Counted from the stretch's first letter, positions 25,067 through 33,609 are shown. The stretch is DNA of 47,391 nucleotides from Sedimentisphaerales bacterium (GCA_016936075.1 JAFGPS010000164.1:1-47391), one strand, 5' to 3'. Made by a program: numbers and translations. Notes: generated from the letters alone by a model not told the origin.

Positions 25067-25168
25067 AAAATCGTGTTTTTTAGCTTAAATAAAAAGAAAA
25101 TAGAAGAAGCATTTATATTTGCTTGAAGAAACAGGAATAAAAATTCGAGGTAAAAGAAAGGAATTGTT

Positions 25169-25351
25169 ATGCGAGTAAGTATTGAAGATACATGCACCGC
25201 CTGTGGATTATGTGTCGATACATGTCCTGAAGTATTCGAGATGGGAGATGAAATGGCACAGGTCATAGTCGATGAAGTTCCGGCTGAATTTGAGGAAGCG
25301 GCACAGCAAGCTGCTGACGAATGCCCGGTCGAAGCGATTACAATCGAATAA
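25169..25351 (+). CDS. Single-cluster [4Fe-4S] ferredoxin
   Basis: A 60-residue protein with CTACGLCVDTCPEVF at residues 9-23 and CPVEAITIE at the end. As in the 60-residue Thermotoga-type ferredoxins, three Cys of the first motif plus the Cys of the distal CP motif would hold one [4Fe-4S] cluster, and the remaining Cys of the first motif could be free or in a disulfide. It is a small acidic electron carrier in the cytoplasm. AAAGGA lies before the ATG and a good promoter upstream. It is monocistronic: a 10-base-pair hairpin follows at 25366-25390. The redox partner is not identifiable here. Confidence 0.93.
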   Translation: MRVSIEDTCTACGLCVDTCPEVFEMGDEMAQVIVDEVPAEFEEAAQQAADECPVEAITIE

Positions 25352-25365
25352 CGATTGTTTCAAAA

Positions 25366-25390
25366 TCGGCGGTTTAGTTCAAACCGCCGA
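25366..25390. terminator. Bidirectional hairpin between ferredoxin and lepB
   Basis: Stem TCGGCGGTTT (25366-25375) pairs with AAACCGCCGA (25381-25390), loop AGTTC. It overlaps the stop codon of lepB. It could end transcription from both converging genes, although there is no long T run on either side. Confidence 0.6.
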
Positions 25391-26303
25391 GCCTTGAAAA
25401 ATCCTTCGCTGGCCAGTACACAAAATCGGCTCGAGCGATTATTGTCGCTAAAGGAACACAACCGAAGTTCCGGCTGTCATAAGAATTATTTCGATTATCA
25501 CCTAAAACAAAGCAATGATATTTAGGGATAGTGGTTTTTTCGAAATCTTGTTGGGTAAACTTTTCAGGAGAATCTGAGAGTAATATTTTGTATTGAGTTT
25601 TATCATTTGTTTCCTGATAAAATTCTCCTTTTGTACTATCATCAAGACGTATTTTATCGAATATCGAATCAGGCAATTTCTCGACTTTAAGTTTCTGGCC
25701 ATTAATATATAATTCATTATTTTTCATTTCTACTGTATCGCCTGCAATCGCGACTACTCTTTTAATGAATTTGACATGTCTGTTTTCTGGATTTATAAAA
25801 ACAATAAGATCACCTCGCTGTGGATCAGTATTTTTATAAGCGTTTTTACTCGCCAGAATCTTGTCACCCGGAAGAATAGATGGATAGCAAGAAGCAGTAG
25901 GAACCGAAAAAGCCTCAAGGCACTGGTCGCGTAAATACAGGCCGCTTCCGATAGTACATCCTGAAACGATTAGTACCAGAAGTAAATATACGTACCATCT
26001 GTTATATTCTTTCAGTTCATAATCTGCACCCGCACGTTTTGCGAGAAGTGAGGAATCGATAATTGAAAATACTTGTATAGCAAATCCGAACAAAATTAGT
26101 ATTACGGTTATTGGGGCCAACATCAACGAATCACTCAATAAGAATAAACCCAGAATCAATGGAAGAGGTAAGATGTTCAGAAAGGTGAGAAAAAAACCTC
26201 TCGATAGTTTTCCGCAATACACTTGGCCCAGGCCGGGCATGATAAGTGAGAGCATTAGAGCAACCCAGATTCTTCTTTTATTATTTTTTACTGTATTATC
26301 CAT
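25374..26303 (-). CDS. lepB: Signal peptidase I with extra N-terminal membrane domain
   Basis: A 309-residue protein. Residues 135-309 form the S26 peptidase: catalytic Ser138 in PTASCYPSILPGD, catalytic Lys181 in VKFIKRVVAIAGD, and box E GDNRNNSYDSRNFG. The enzyme cleaves signal peptides at the outer face of the membrane. The first 125 residues hold about four hydrophobic segments and open with LMLSLIMPGLGQVYCGKLSRG, which looks like a TM2/DUF5683-type membrane module, so this is a fusion rather than the usual one or two anchors. The start overlaps the small membrane gene by eight bases, which in turn overlaps the sigma gene by four, so all three are one operon. The many exported proteins nearby are likely substrates. 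Confidence 0.92.
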   Translation of the reverse strand: MDNTVKNNKRRIWVALMLSLIMPGLGQVYCGKLSRGFFLTFLNILPLPLILGLFLLSDSLMLAPITVILILFGFAIQVFSIIDSSLLAKRAGADYELKEYNRWYVYLLLVLIVSGCTIGSGLYLRDQCLEAFSVPTASCYPSILPGDKILASKNAYKNTDPQRGDLIVFINPENRHVKFIKRVVAIAGDTVEMKNNELYINGQKLKVEKLPDSIFDKIRLDDSTKGEFYQETNDKTQYKILLSDSPEKFTQQDFEKTTIPKYHCFVLGDNRNNSYDSRNFGCVPLATIIARADFVYWPAKDFSRLGGLN

Positions 26304-26565
26304 TTATATCTCCATTGTTTAGAATCGTAATAATCACAACAAACATTCTCATAAATCCTGACATAACTCCCATTGCAATTAAAGCTGCCTGTGCAAAAGG
26401 ATGAGCCGAAACAAAATCGATAAGCCGCTTCATAACATGAGACTGTGTCTTTTTTTCCTGCTCATATTCATATGCCTGATTCACAACTTTATTTATGAAG
26501 TTTTCACTTGGAACAACCTTGCGCCGGGTCTCTTTCCATGCTTCATATAATTTCTCACTTTTCAT
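26296..26565 (-). CDS. Small membrane protein, candidate anti-sigma factor
   Basis: An 89-residue protein with a charged N-terminal half (about 1-45) predicted to be helical and one hydrophobic segment at about 56-82 (AQAALIAMGVMSGFMRMFVVIITIL). Its ATG overlaps the stop of the ECF sigma gene (ATGA). That position and the cytoplasmic-helix-plus-one-membrane-span layout are typical of anti-sigma factors, but I see no ZAS motif (HxxxCxxC). The anti-sigma role is therefore inference from position only. The gene end overlaps lepB. Confidence 0.7.
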   Translation of the reverse strand: MKSEKLYEAWKETRRKVVPSENFINKVVNQAYEYEQEKKTQSHVMKRLIDFVSAHPFAQAALIAMGVMSGFMRMFVVIITILNNGDING

Positions 26566-27113
26566 GATATATATCCTTCGAAGTCTTTTAATGCAGATTT
26601 CAAATTATTTTTTGCCCGGTTAATCCTCGACCTTACAGTTCCGATTCTTGCGCCCTGAATTTCCGCGATTCTTGCATAAGGCAATTTTTCAAACTCAGCT
26701 AAAATAAACGCTTCCTTCTGTTTCAAAGGTAACGAGTCAAGAATCTCGTCGAGCTTTTCAAAAAATTCGTTTTGAGCGAGTTTGTCTGAAGGCTCTTCAA
26801 TATTCATTTTTTCCGGAACATCTTCCATCGAGAGCGGCTTTTTCTTTTTAAGTACATTTATACTCTTGTTCCGGGCGATAACAAAAAGCCACGTTGGAAA
26901 TTTACTGTAATAAGGATCGAAAGAAGACAACTTTTTATAAGCCGTAAGAAATACGTCCTGCGCGATATCTTCGCACATCTGGTTATCACTTATCATGTTC
27001 CTTACAAACCTGATAACCGGAATATGGTATCGCTCGACGATAAGACGAAACGAATCAGTATCACCTTGCAGTACCTGTTTTATTATTTCTCTGTCTTCCA
27101 CTAATTCGAACAA
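26562..27113 (-). CDS. ECF-family RNA polymerase sigma factor
   Basis: A 183-residue protein. Region 2 is at about 10-90 (EDIAQDVFLTAYKKL, then FPTWLFVIARNKSINVLKKKK). Region 4 is at about 115-175 (LPLKQKEAFILAEFEKLPYARIAEI with GTVRSRINRAKNNL helix-turn-helix). This is the classic two-domain ECF sigma. It directs polymerase to envelope or stress promoters and is usually held by a membrane anti-sigma factor. It is the first gene of a sigma / small membrane protein / lepB operon. A candidate self-recognised promoter (TGGAAC-N16-TGTATAACTA) lies upstream. The start is read as ATG at 27113; the amino end MFELVEDREII fits the family. Confidence 0.93.
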   Translation of the reverse strand: MFELVEDREIIKQVLQGDTDSFRLIVERYHIPVIRFVRNMISDNQMCEDIAQDVFLTAYKKLSSFDPYYSKFPTWLFVIARNKSINVLKKKKPLSMEDVPEKMNIEEPSDKLAQNEFFEKLDEILDSLPLKQKEAFILAEFEKLPYARIAEIQGARIGTVRSRINRAKNNLKSALKDFEGYIS

Positions 27114-27153
27114 CCTTATTAGGATTAACTCTTTTCAATTTTCAATTTCTAAA

Positions 27154-27185
27154 TAGTTATACAACTACCTTGCTGGATAGTTCCA
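27154..27185 (-). promoter_or_regulatory. ECF-like promoter of the sigma operon (weaker match)
   Basis: Minus strand: TGGAAC (27180-27185), 16 bases, TGTATAACTA (27154-27163). The -35 matches the general ECF GGAAC, and the spacing equals that of the three TGTAAC/CGTC sites. Autoregulation is plausible. Confidence 0.4.
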
Positions 27186-27224
27186 CGAAATTATTTTTTC
27201 TGACAGACAATAATAGAAATGAGT

Positions 27225-28493
27225 TTAGTCTTCCTGTCTATGTAGATTATATACGCCCAAAAGAAATGATGCCAATCCAATAGCGAGTAAAATCAGACAT
27301 GGAGTTGACATTTCTATTAAACTGAAGTTGCGCCATATCGCTCCCTCAAGAGCATAAATTCCCCACTTTACAGGACTGAAATTACTGAATGGACGCAACC
27401 ATACAGGCATAAAATATAGCGGCATCATGCCTCCGCCAAGCATTGCCATAATCATAATAATAGCCCAGCCGGCGCCGCCTGCGCTTTGTTCTGTTCGGCC
27501 CAACGTGCTTATCAGCATCATCAAGCCGACAAAACAAAATATCGTACAAAAATAAGCGAGTACAAAAAAAGACAGATTTCCGACGGGCATTTTGAAAAAC
27601 AGCTTTGCTCCGATATACTGAATACACATTATAAAACTACAGGTTATGAAACACGCCGCACCTTTGCCCGCGAGAATATGTGCTTTTCCGATTGGGCCAA
27701 TTAGCAATCGTTGAAAAGTTCCGCTTGTTCGCTCTTTTACTATCGAAATTGCAAACGTCGCGGCACAACCCAGAATACCCCAGAGAATAGCTTGCGGAAA
27801 TGTAATTTGAAATGGTGTCAAAGGTCCGTCAGATTCCCGGCTGAGATTGGTTTGTGAAAAATTCAGAATGTCACCATCGAATCCCATTTTTAAATCCTGA
27901 TCATTTATATCGTTGAAGAAGTTATCATAAGAATCGAACAAGTCGAGATATAAATTCGCATCTTTGGTATCGATATCGTTGGCTTCTTCAATTTCTTCTC
28001 GCCATTGGCTTACCTGGTCCTGCATCCAGTTTTTATCTGTAAAGTTTCCGCTTAGAGCTTCGAACTGTGCCTTGGCAAGAAGTCCCTGCAAATAACCGCT
28101 TTCCATTTTTCGTGACGGGTCAGCAGCTATTTCTATTTTTGGTTCATCTCGGTTAAATATCGCTTCAAAACCATCTCCCATACCTTTTTTAATAATAACC
28201 GCCGCGGCTATCTTACTTTTTCTAACCTGTTCGAGTGCCTGGTCTCTTTCAAGGTGAATTACTGTAAGGGCATCGCTTTCTTCAAGTTTTGAAATGTAGG
28301 AAGTTGAAAAGCTGGAATTGTCCTCATCCACTACGGCTATTTTCATGCCGCTTGGTCCATCACCGGCATCAGAATATATTGCTCCGAAGAAAAATGCGAA
28401 TATTAGCGGGAATCCCAAAACCCAGAAAATATTTCCTCTGTCGCTCATCAGTACTCGTATATCTTTAGCTGCAAGAAAGAAAACCTTTTTCAT
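27225..28493 (-). CDS. ABC-2 type transporter permease
   Basis: A 422-residue protein. One N-terminal membrane span (about 22-40) is followed by a roughly 180-residue extracytoplasmic domain. Five more spans then lie between about 235 and 415, including ILWGILGCAATFAISIVKERTSGTFQRLLIGPI, the conserved ABC-2 'E-R-T-S-G-T' coupling region. This is the YhhJ/YbhR-like half-exporter layout. The ATG directly follows the TAA of the ATPase gene (TAAATG), so the two are one transport system. Substrate unknown; drugs, lipids or polysaccharides are typical for the family. Some relatives work with a membrane-fusion protein, but none is here. Confidence 0.9.
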   Translation of the reverse strand: MKKVFFLAAKDIRVLMSDRGNIFWVLGFPLIFAFFFGAIYSDAGDGPSGMKIAVVDEDNSSFSTSYISKLEESDALTVIHLERDQALEQVRKSKIAAAVIIKKGMGDGFEAIFNRDEPKIEIAADPSRKMESGYLQGLLAKAQFEALSGNFTDKNWMQDQVSQWREEIEEANDIDTKDANLYLDLFDSYDNFFNDINDQDLKMGFDGDILNFSQTNLSRESDGPLTPFQITFPQAILWGILGCAATFAISIVKERTSGTFQRLLIGPIGKAHILAGKGAACFITCSFIMCIQYIGAKLFFKMPVGNLSFFVLAYFCTIFCFVGLMMLISTLGRTEQSAGGAGWAIIMIMAMLGGGMMPLYFMPVWLRPFSNFSPVKWGIYALEGAIWRNFSLIEMSTPCLILLAIGLASFLLGVYNLHRQED

Positions 28494-29405
28494 TTAGTCC
28501 CTCAGCCTCCTTCCAGTCAGGTTGAGAAAAACATCTTCGAGGTTTGCGGTTTGAACTTTGATAGAATGAAAACGCAGGCCGCTTTGATTCAGTTTCGCCA
28601 GTGATTCCATTGGCCGGCTCGTTTTGAACCTGATTATATTGTTTTCGAATTGGATTTCCGTATTATCCACATACTTTTTGATTTTTTCGATGTCAGATAT
28701 TATTTCTTCGAATTCAGCTTCGATATGGGATGGGCCGCCATGTTTTTTTATAAGATTAGCGACATTATCGATATCAAGAATTTTACCATGATCGAGTATC
28801 GCAACCGTGTCGCAAAGCCGCTCGGCTTCTTCCATGTAATGCGTAGTATAGATTATTGTTCTGCCTTGCTTTTTTATTTTTTCGATTGTATTGAATATCA
28901 AGTTGCGCGATTGTGGGTCAACTCCGACTGTAGGTTCATCAAGCAATAATATTGACGGCTCGTGCAAAAGTGAACATACCATATTGAGACGGCGTTTCAT
29001 TCCGCCGCTGTATTTTGCGACTTTTTCTTTTTTGCGTTTTGAAAGGCCTGCGATTTCAAGACATTCCGCTATGCGGCTATTTAATATCTGAGAATCTAAG
29101 CCGTACATCCTTCCAATGAAACGAAGGTTTTTTTCTGCCGAAAGTTCTTCATATATAGCCAGAGTCTGAGGGACAACTCCCAAAGAACGCCGAACATCAA
29201 TTAATGTCGGATCAGTTCTTCCATTGAGTGACACCGTTCCGCTATCTGGTTTAATAATTCCGCAAAGCAATTTTATTGTAGTAGTTTTACCTGCTCCGTT
29301 CGGGCCCAATAATCCGAATGTCCGGCCTTTATCTACCTTAAAGCTAACATCATTAACCGCTATGATATTTTCGTATTTCTTATGTAGATTTTTAACTTCA
29401 ATCAT
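28494..29405 (-). CDS. ABC-2 exporter ATP-binding protein
   Basis: A 303-residue ATPase. Walker A is GPNGAGKTT, the Q-loop is VVPQTLAIYEELS, the signature is YSGGMKRR, Walker B is LLLDEPTVGVD, and the H-loop is YTTHYMEEAE. The C-terminal 70 residues are the small DUF4162-like domain common in this group. It powers the permease encoded immediately downstream. An ECF-type promoter lies 40-70 bases upstream of the ATG. I see no strong Shine-Dalgarno sequence. Confidence 0.93.
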   Translation of the reverse strand: MIEVKNLHKKYENIIAVNDVSFKVDKGRTFGLLGPNGAGKTTTIKLLCGIIKPDSGTVSLNGRTDPTLIDVRRSLGVVPQTLAIYEELSAEKNLRFIGRMYGLDSQILNSRIAECLEIAGLSKRKKEKVAKYSGGMKRRLNMVCSLLHEPSILLLDEPTVGVDPQSRNLIFNTIEKIKKQGRTIIYTTHYMEEAERLCDTVAILDHGKILDIDNVANLIKKHGGPSHIEAEFEEIISDIEKIKKYVDNTEIQFENNIIRFKTSRPMESLAKLNQSGLRFHSIKVQTANLEDVFLNLTGRRLRD

Positions 29406-29442
29406 TTTTCACAATTAATATAATTTTTCTGGGTTCTTATTC

Positions 29443-29474
29443 TATATAGACGCCTGATGAAGAAAACTATTACA
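29443..29474 (-). promoter_or_regulatory. ECF-type promoter, site 2 (ABC-2 exporter)
   Basis: Minus strand: TGTAAT (29469-29474), 16 bases, CGTCTATATA (29443-29452). The ten-base -10 block is identical to site 1, and the spacers share TTTTCTTC-like sequence. Confidence 0.65.
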
Positions 29475-29552
29475 AAGAATTTTAAGAAAAACCGAAAAAT
29501 CACAAAGTTTACATCTGTAATATTATAATTTAATCGAATATAGCGAATATTT

Positions 29553-30365
29553 TTAACTTCCTGAAAGTTCCTTGCTTCTTTCAGATGCGCGTTTTAGTGC
29601 CGCTGAAACTAATGAGCCGAAATTACCTTCAGCAAATTTATTCAAAGCCGCTTCTGTAGTTCCACCGGGAGAAGTCACTTTCTTTCGCAGCATTGCAGGA
29701 GTTTCCGCGTTTTTATTAGAATTGCTGGCAAGCATACCCGCTCCTTTAGCGGTTTGAAGAACGAGTTCTTTGGCTGTATCTTCCGGCAGGCCCAGTTCTA
29801 CTCCGGCTTTTATCATTTCTTCCATGAGCAGGAAAAAGTACGCAGGGCCCGAGCCGCTTACCGCTGTGACCGCGTCAATCAATCCTTCTTCTTCTACGAC
29901 AACTGCTTTGCCAACCGCGGAGAAAATAGCGAGTGTCTTATTAATCATCCCTTTTGCTTTATCGTTTGCATACAAAGCGGCCGCCCCTTCACCTATCAGC
30001 GCCGGAGTGTTCGGCATAACACGAATTATCGCAATATCGCCAAGAACAGATGCGATTTTTTCAACTTTGATACCGGCCGCGATAGAAATTACAAGTTTTA
30101 CCGAGCCAATGGAATTTTTGATATTTTCGAGTACATCGTTCATATTCTGCGGCTTAACGCTTAAAACTACCGTGTCAACGCATGAAGCAAGTTTTTTGCT
30201 GTCTCTGCAAACCTTAACTTCGTATTTACCAGCGAGAAATCCGAGCCGCTCCTCTTTTATATCGCTTACCATGATATTCGAAGGTTCGTAAACTTTTGCT
30301 GATATGATGCCCTTTATGAGAGCTTCCGCCATATTTCCACTACCGATAAATCCTATTGTACTCAC
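29553..30365 (-). CDS. proC: Pyrroline-5-carboxylate reductase
   Basis: A 270-residue enzyme. The Rossmann motif GFIGSGNMAEALIKG is at the N-terminus. LSVKPQ ends the NADPH-binding part. RVMPNTPALIGEGAAA and AVSGSGPAYFFLLMEEM form the substrate and dimer region, and RKKVTSPGGTTEAAL is the C-terminal signature. It reduces 1-pyrroline-5-carboxylate to L-proline with NAD(P)H, the last step of proline synthesis. The start is a GTG at 30365 behind AAGGAG with a six-base gap. It is divergent from the flavin reductase-like gene and probably monocistronic. Confidence 0.95.
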   Translation of the reverse strand: MSTIGFIGSGNMAEALIKGIISAKVYEPSNIMVSDIKEERLGFLAGKYEVKVCRDSKKLASCVDTVVLSVKPQNMNDVLENIKNSIGSVKLVISIAAGIKVEKIASVLGDIAIIRVMPNTPALIGEGAAALYANDKAKGMINKTLAIFSAVGKAVVVEEEGLIDAVTAVSGSGPAYFFLLMEEMIKAGVELGLPEDTAKELVLQTAKGAGMLASNSNKNAETPAMLRKKVTSPGGTTEAALNKFAEGNFGSLVSAALKRASERSKELSGS

Positions 30366-30375
30366 AAGAATCTCC

Positions 30376-30403
30376 TTGTTTGCTGATTATGATAAACTAT
30401 AAT
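30376..30403 (+). promoter_or_regulatory. Sigma-70-type promoter for the flavin reductase-like gene
   Basis: TTGTTT (30376-30381), 16 bases, TATAAT (30398-30403). A second ACTATAATT copy follows directly, so the exact -10 is ambiguous. Confidence 0.5.
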
Positions 30404-30448
30404 TCACTATAATTGATTTGAATATAAAACCAGATTAGGAGAAATGCA

Positions 30449-30952
30449 ATGCAAAAACAGGTAGAATATTCGGATGCTATAAAAACAAAATATCCCGAGC
30501 AGGTTGTAATCGTAATAGCAAAGGACCAGGACGGTAAAGCGAATCCCGTAACTTTGGGCTGGACGATGATAACTTCCGGCAATCCGCCTATGATGGCAAT
30601 AGCCGTAGCGAAAAAACATTACTCAGTTCAAGCTATCAATCATTCGCAATGCTTTACAATTTGCTACCCTTCTTCTGAAATGGGCGACGCCGCTCTTTTC
30701 TTCGGTTCGAAGTCCGGCAGAGATATTGACAAACTTGCTGAATTCGAATGCAATACAGAGCCCGCCGAAAAAATCGATTCTGTCCTTTTGAGCGATGCGG
30801 CTGCGAATTTTGAATGTAAATTAGTTTCCCAAACCGAAGCAGGCGACCATTTTATTTTTGTTGGTGAAATAGTCTGTTCACACATGAATAATGAATCAAA
30901 AAAGCGGCTATACACAATCGCGCCCGGACATAAACTTGGTTCGGCTTCGTAA
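30449..30952 (+). CDS. Flavin reductase-like (FMN-binding split barrel) protein
   Basis: A 167-residue protein with the split-barrel pattern. PEQVVIVIAKDQDGKANPVTLGWTMITSGNPPMMAIAV is the FMN phosphate region. YSVQAINHSQCFTICYPS and a later AANFECKLVSQTEAGDHFIFVGEIV complete the fold. Members reduce flavins with NAD(P)H or bind FMN in electron transfer. A good AGGAG lies upstream of the ATG. It is monocistronic and followed by a repeat-rich gap. The substrate cannot be decided from sequence. Confidence 0.88.
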   Translation: MQKQVEYSDAIKTKYPEQVVIVIAKDQDGKANPVTLGWTMITSGNPPMMAIAVAKKHYSVQAINHSQCFTICYPSSEMGDAALFFGSKSGRDIDKLAEFECNTEPAEKIDSVLLSDAAANFECKLVSQTEAGDHFIFVGEIVCSHMNNESKKRLYTIAPGHKLGSAS

Positions 30953-31366
30953 AAATACTTAAACGGACATATATTTATTTAGTTAATTCTATAAGCGCTA
31001 TAACCGCAAGAGTATATCGATTTTGTCATTCTGAGCACCGAACCTGATTTTCAGGATATATGCGAAAGAAACTTAGTATTTAAAAAATGTGTGGCAGCCT
31101 CATCCTGATTTTTTTCAGGATGGGGATGGTAAATTTACGATAAACCATCCCCAAGCTTGCGCTTGAGGCTGCCACACATTTTAGTTTCTTAGGAGTAAAA
31201 CGCCCGCCGTGCTTGCGCCCGTCGCGGCAGGAAGAATCTGGCCTGCGAATATTAAATATGTTTCGTTCGTAACTTCTTATTCGAAAACCAGATGCTTCAT
31301 CCCCAGGAGATTCAGCATGACAATCGGAAAATTAGTCAGTTTGTGTAAAAATATATGAATGGAAAA
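30953..31366. repeat. Repeat-rich intergenic gap
   Basis: No gene is visible. It contains a REP pair (31085-31184) and pieces of a second dispersed repeat: TGTCATTCTGAGC at 31024-31036 and its inverse-type end, TTCAGCATGACA, near 31311-31322. Between them lies a GC-rich island (about 31199-31255) unlike the surrounding AT-rich DNA. Confidence 0.6.
31085..31184. repeat. REP pair, inverted (31 kb copy)
   Basis: Plus-sense copy 31091-31130 and minus-sense copy 31144-31177, with matching flanks AAATGT/ACATTT, so the whole block is one palindrome of about 100 bases. It is the same family as the elements beside the RAYT gene, in the opposite order. Confidence 0.8.
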
Positions 31367-32191
31367 TTATAGCGGCAGGTCGCGCCTCTTCCAGATAATT
31401 GCGCCTGATATTACAGCGATAAGAAATATTACGGTGAGTGCAAGCATGTCCCTGATGGGCCAGCCCGTTATAATTTCCTCTCCCGCGATATATTTAAATA
31501 TAGTTGCATCTTTGAGAAAAGCCATGCGGGGCCACCATTCTGAGAAGATTGAAATAAAATAATTGACTACTAAAAAAGTAACCGCAATGCCGCTTGCGAT
31601 ATTTCTGCTGCTGAACAAAGCGGCACAAAGAAGTGCAATCGCTCCGATAGTACTTGCAAATATCCCGCCGTCAATAGCGATACGAAAGAACATACCCAAA
31701 TGTATATGCTTTCCGAAATCGAATATATGGATAGAAGTCACTGTGCCGAGAAACATAATCATTACAAGAGCAAACATGCCTGTTACAGTTATTAAACCGG
31801 CACAAATAAATACTTGCATTTTTGATATCTGCCGTGACAATATTAACTCCATCGAACCTTTTTGTACTTCCCCTGCAAGCAGGCCCGTAGGTACACTTAC
31901 GGCAAAGAACATATACAGAAACAGAACAAAAGGATGTTTGTAGCCGACGGTTAGAAGTGCAGGTATGTTGCCGGCCTGTAAGTAATCGCCGCCTAATGCT
32001 GTTTTCATGAAGGGAAACAGGTCCAGCATACCAAGCATTGCACTTAATTTTTTGTTATCATGAACCATACCGCAAACAGCAACTTGTACGAGAAATATCA
32101 TTAGCGCGATAAGGCACCACATTGGTAATGTACGAAGTGCATAGAATTTCAATAGAGACCAGCCGTATTTTATTTGGAGACTATTTTTCAT
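31367..32191 (-). CDS. ABC-2 type transporter permease (second system)
   Basis: A 274-residue protein. The start is the ATG at 32191, behind GGGAGG, not the in-frame codon at 32227. It overlaps the end of the ATPase gene by 11 bases. About six hydrophobic segments are visible: one near the N-terminus (MWCLIALMIFLVQVAVCGMV), a central group with PTGLLAGEVQKGSMELILSRQISK (the ABC-2 coupling region), and a terminal span LTVIFLIAVISGAIIW. The short C-terminus is basic. It forms a transporter with the preceding ATPase. Substrate unknown. Confidence 0.87.
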   Translation of the reverse strand: MKNSLQIKYGWSLLKFYALRTLPMWCLIALMIFLVQVAVCGMVHDNKKLSAMLGMLDLFPFMKTALGGDYLQAGNIPALLTVGYKHPFVLFLYMFFAVSVPTGLLAGEVQKGSMELILSRQISKMQVFICAGLITVTGMFALVMIMFLGTVTSIHIFDFGKHIHLGMFFRIAIDGGIFASTIGAIALLCAALFSSRNIASGIAVTFLVVNYFISIFSEWWPRMAFLKDATIFKYIAGEEIITGWPIRDMLALTVIFLIAVISGAIIWKRRDLPL

Positions 32192-33089
32192 ATCTGGCCT
32201 CCCTTTTATAGTATTGAATAAAAGCATCTTCTAAAGACGTTTCCGGTGTTGCAATTCTATCAACAGGAAATTCCGCGAGCCATTTGAGTACGGTATCAGC
32301 TTTGCCCTGATACGCGATTTGCATGGTATTTGAATTCTGCTGAATTATTCTTATTCCGGGAAGTTTACCTTCCGGCAATACAGGAATTTTCGCTCCTTCA
32401 GCAAACCAGACCTTGAGGCGGCTTTCTCCATGCTGGACTATTTTTGAAATAGGCGCAAGCTCGACCAGATATCCCTCGCGGAGAATTGCCGCTCTCTGGC
32501 ATATAGCAGAAACTTCGCTAAGGTCATGGGATGACAATAAAACTGTCGCACCTTTTTGTGCGGCTTCACGTATCAACTCCAAAACGATTTGTTTCATCAG
32601 TGGGTCAAGACCGATTGTAGGTTCATCCAGTATAAGAATTTCCGGCTGATGCTGAAACGCATAAATTATTCCTACTTTCTGGCGATTGCCTTTTGACAAA
32701 GCTCTGATTTTTCTATCGAGGTCGAGTCCAAGTCTTTCAGCCAATTCTTCTTTTCGTTTATTCGTATTGTCACTGCTTCCCAATGAAGCCATTAGTTTTA
32801 GAGATTTGCGAGCAGTTAGTCCCGGCCAAATGCGAAAATCTCCCGGCAAATAACCGATATGTTCATGTCCGGTTGCCTTCCCGTGTTTTACCCGCTTACC
32901 AAGTACGAAACAATCGCCGCTCGTAGGTCTAAGCAAACCCATAAGACAACGAATGGTAGTAGTTTTTCCTGAACCGTTCGGGCCGAGATAGCCGAAGATT
33001 TCGCCAGCTTTGATACTGAACGATAAATCCTCAACTCCTCTTGAGCTGCCATAACGTTTAGTTAAATTTTGTATCTCGATTGTTTCCAC
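32181..33089 (-). CDS. ABC-2 transporter ATP-binding protein (second system)
   Basis: A 302-residue ATPase. Walker A is GPNGSGKTT, the signature is variant LSKGNRQK, Walker B is LILDEPTIGLD, and the H-loop is LSSHDLSEV. The LSKGxxQK signature is common in the ABC-2 drug/bacteriocin group. A C-terminal domain of about 80 residues may contact the permease. It lies 13 bases after the thioesterase gene and overlaps the permease by 11 bases, so these three genes are one operon. Confidence 0.92.
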   Translation of the reverse strand: METIEIQNLTKRYGSSRGVEDLSFSIKAGEIFGYLGPNGSGKTTTIRCLMGLLRPTSGDCFVLGKRVKHGKATGHEHIGYLPGDFRIWPGLTARKSLKLMASLGSSDNTNKRKEELAERLGLDLDRKIRALSKGNRQKVGIIYAFQHQPEILILDEPTIGLDPLMKQIVLELIREAAQKGATVLLSSHDLSEVSAICQRAAILREGYLVELAPISKIVQHGESRLKVWFAEGAKIPVLPEGKLPGIRIIQQNSNTMQIAYQGKADTVLKWLAEFPVDRIATPETSLEDAFIQYYKREARYEK

Positions 33090-33102
33090 TTTTTTATATG
33101 AA

Positions 33103-33609
33103 TTAATCCTTATTATCAGTTTCGTTTTCCTGTATTTGTTTTAATAATTCTTTTCGAGATTTAACTCGCAGCTCTGCATTTTTATATCGTTTTTTCTCGA
33201 GAGGTGTTTCAGGAATAATCGGAAGAACCGGAGTTGGTTTTTTATTTTTATCAAGCGCAACAAAAGTCAGGTGTGCTGTTGTAGCTCTTGTTTGCTTTCC
33301 ATCGTATGGATTCTCACGTGTAACCTGAACGCCAACTTCCATCGAAGTGCGGCTGACATAATTTACTGAAGCCCTTAACGTGACATGGTCACCGATGCGT
33401 ATCGGAGCTTTGAATGAAAGCGAGTCTATACTTGCGGTGACAACTTCACAGCCTGTATGTCTTTGAGCTGCCATTCCGGCGACAATATCTATCCAGCTCA
33501 TAATCACACCGCCGAAAGCCGTACCCTGAGGATTCGCATGATGCGGCATAATCAAATACCGGGTTTCTACCGCGCTCTCACTCGGAGTTTTCCCTTTTAC
33601 ATTTTCCAT
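33103..33609 (-). CDS. Acyl-CoA thioesterase, hotdog fold (YciA-like)
   Basis: A 168-residue hotdog-fold enzyme. The helix motif is HANPQGTAFGGVIMSWIDIVAGMAA, with later strands SIDSLSFKAPIRIGDHVTLRASVNYVSRTSMEVGVQV. The Asn/Gly-rich start and the Asp in the central helix are the family's catalytic features. It hydrolyses acyl-CoA to free acid plus CoA. A Lys/Glu-rich tail (about 140-168) is charged and probably disordered. AAGGAT precedes the ATG. It leads the operon with the ABC-2 pair, which hints at a lipid- or acyl-linked substrate, though only by proximity. Confidence 0.9.
   Translation of the reverse strand: MENVKGKTPSESAVETRYLIMPHHANPQGTAFGGVIMSWIDIVAGMAAQRHTGCEVVTASIDSLSFKAPIRIGDHVTLRASVNYVSRTSMEVGVQVTRENPYDGKQTRATTAHLTFVALDKNKKPTPVLPIIPETPLEKKRYKNAELRVKSRKELLKQIQENETDNKD

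Noticed and set aside
25015-25266. Open frame opposite the ferredoxin and its promoter
   Set aside because: Antisense to a clear ferredoxin with its own promoter and ribosome-binding site; no family features.
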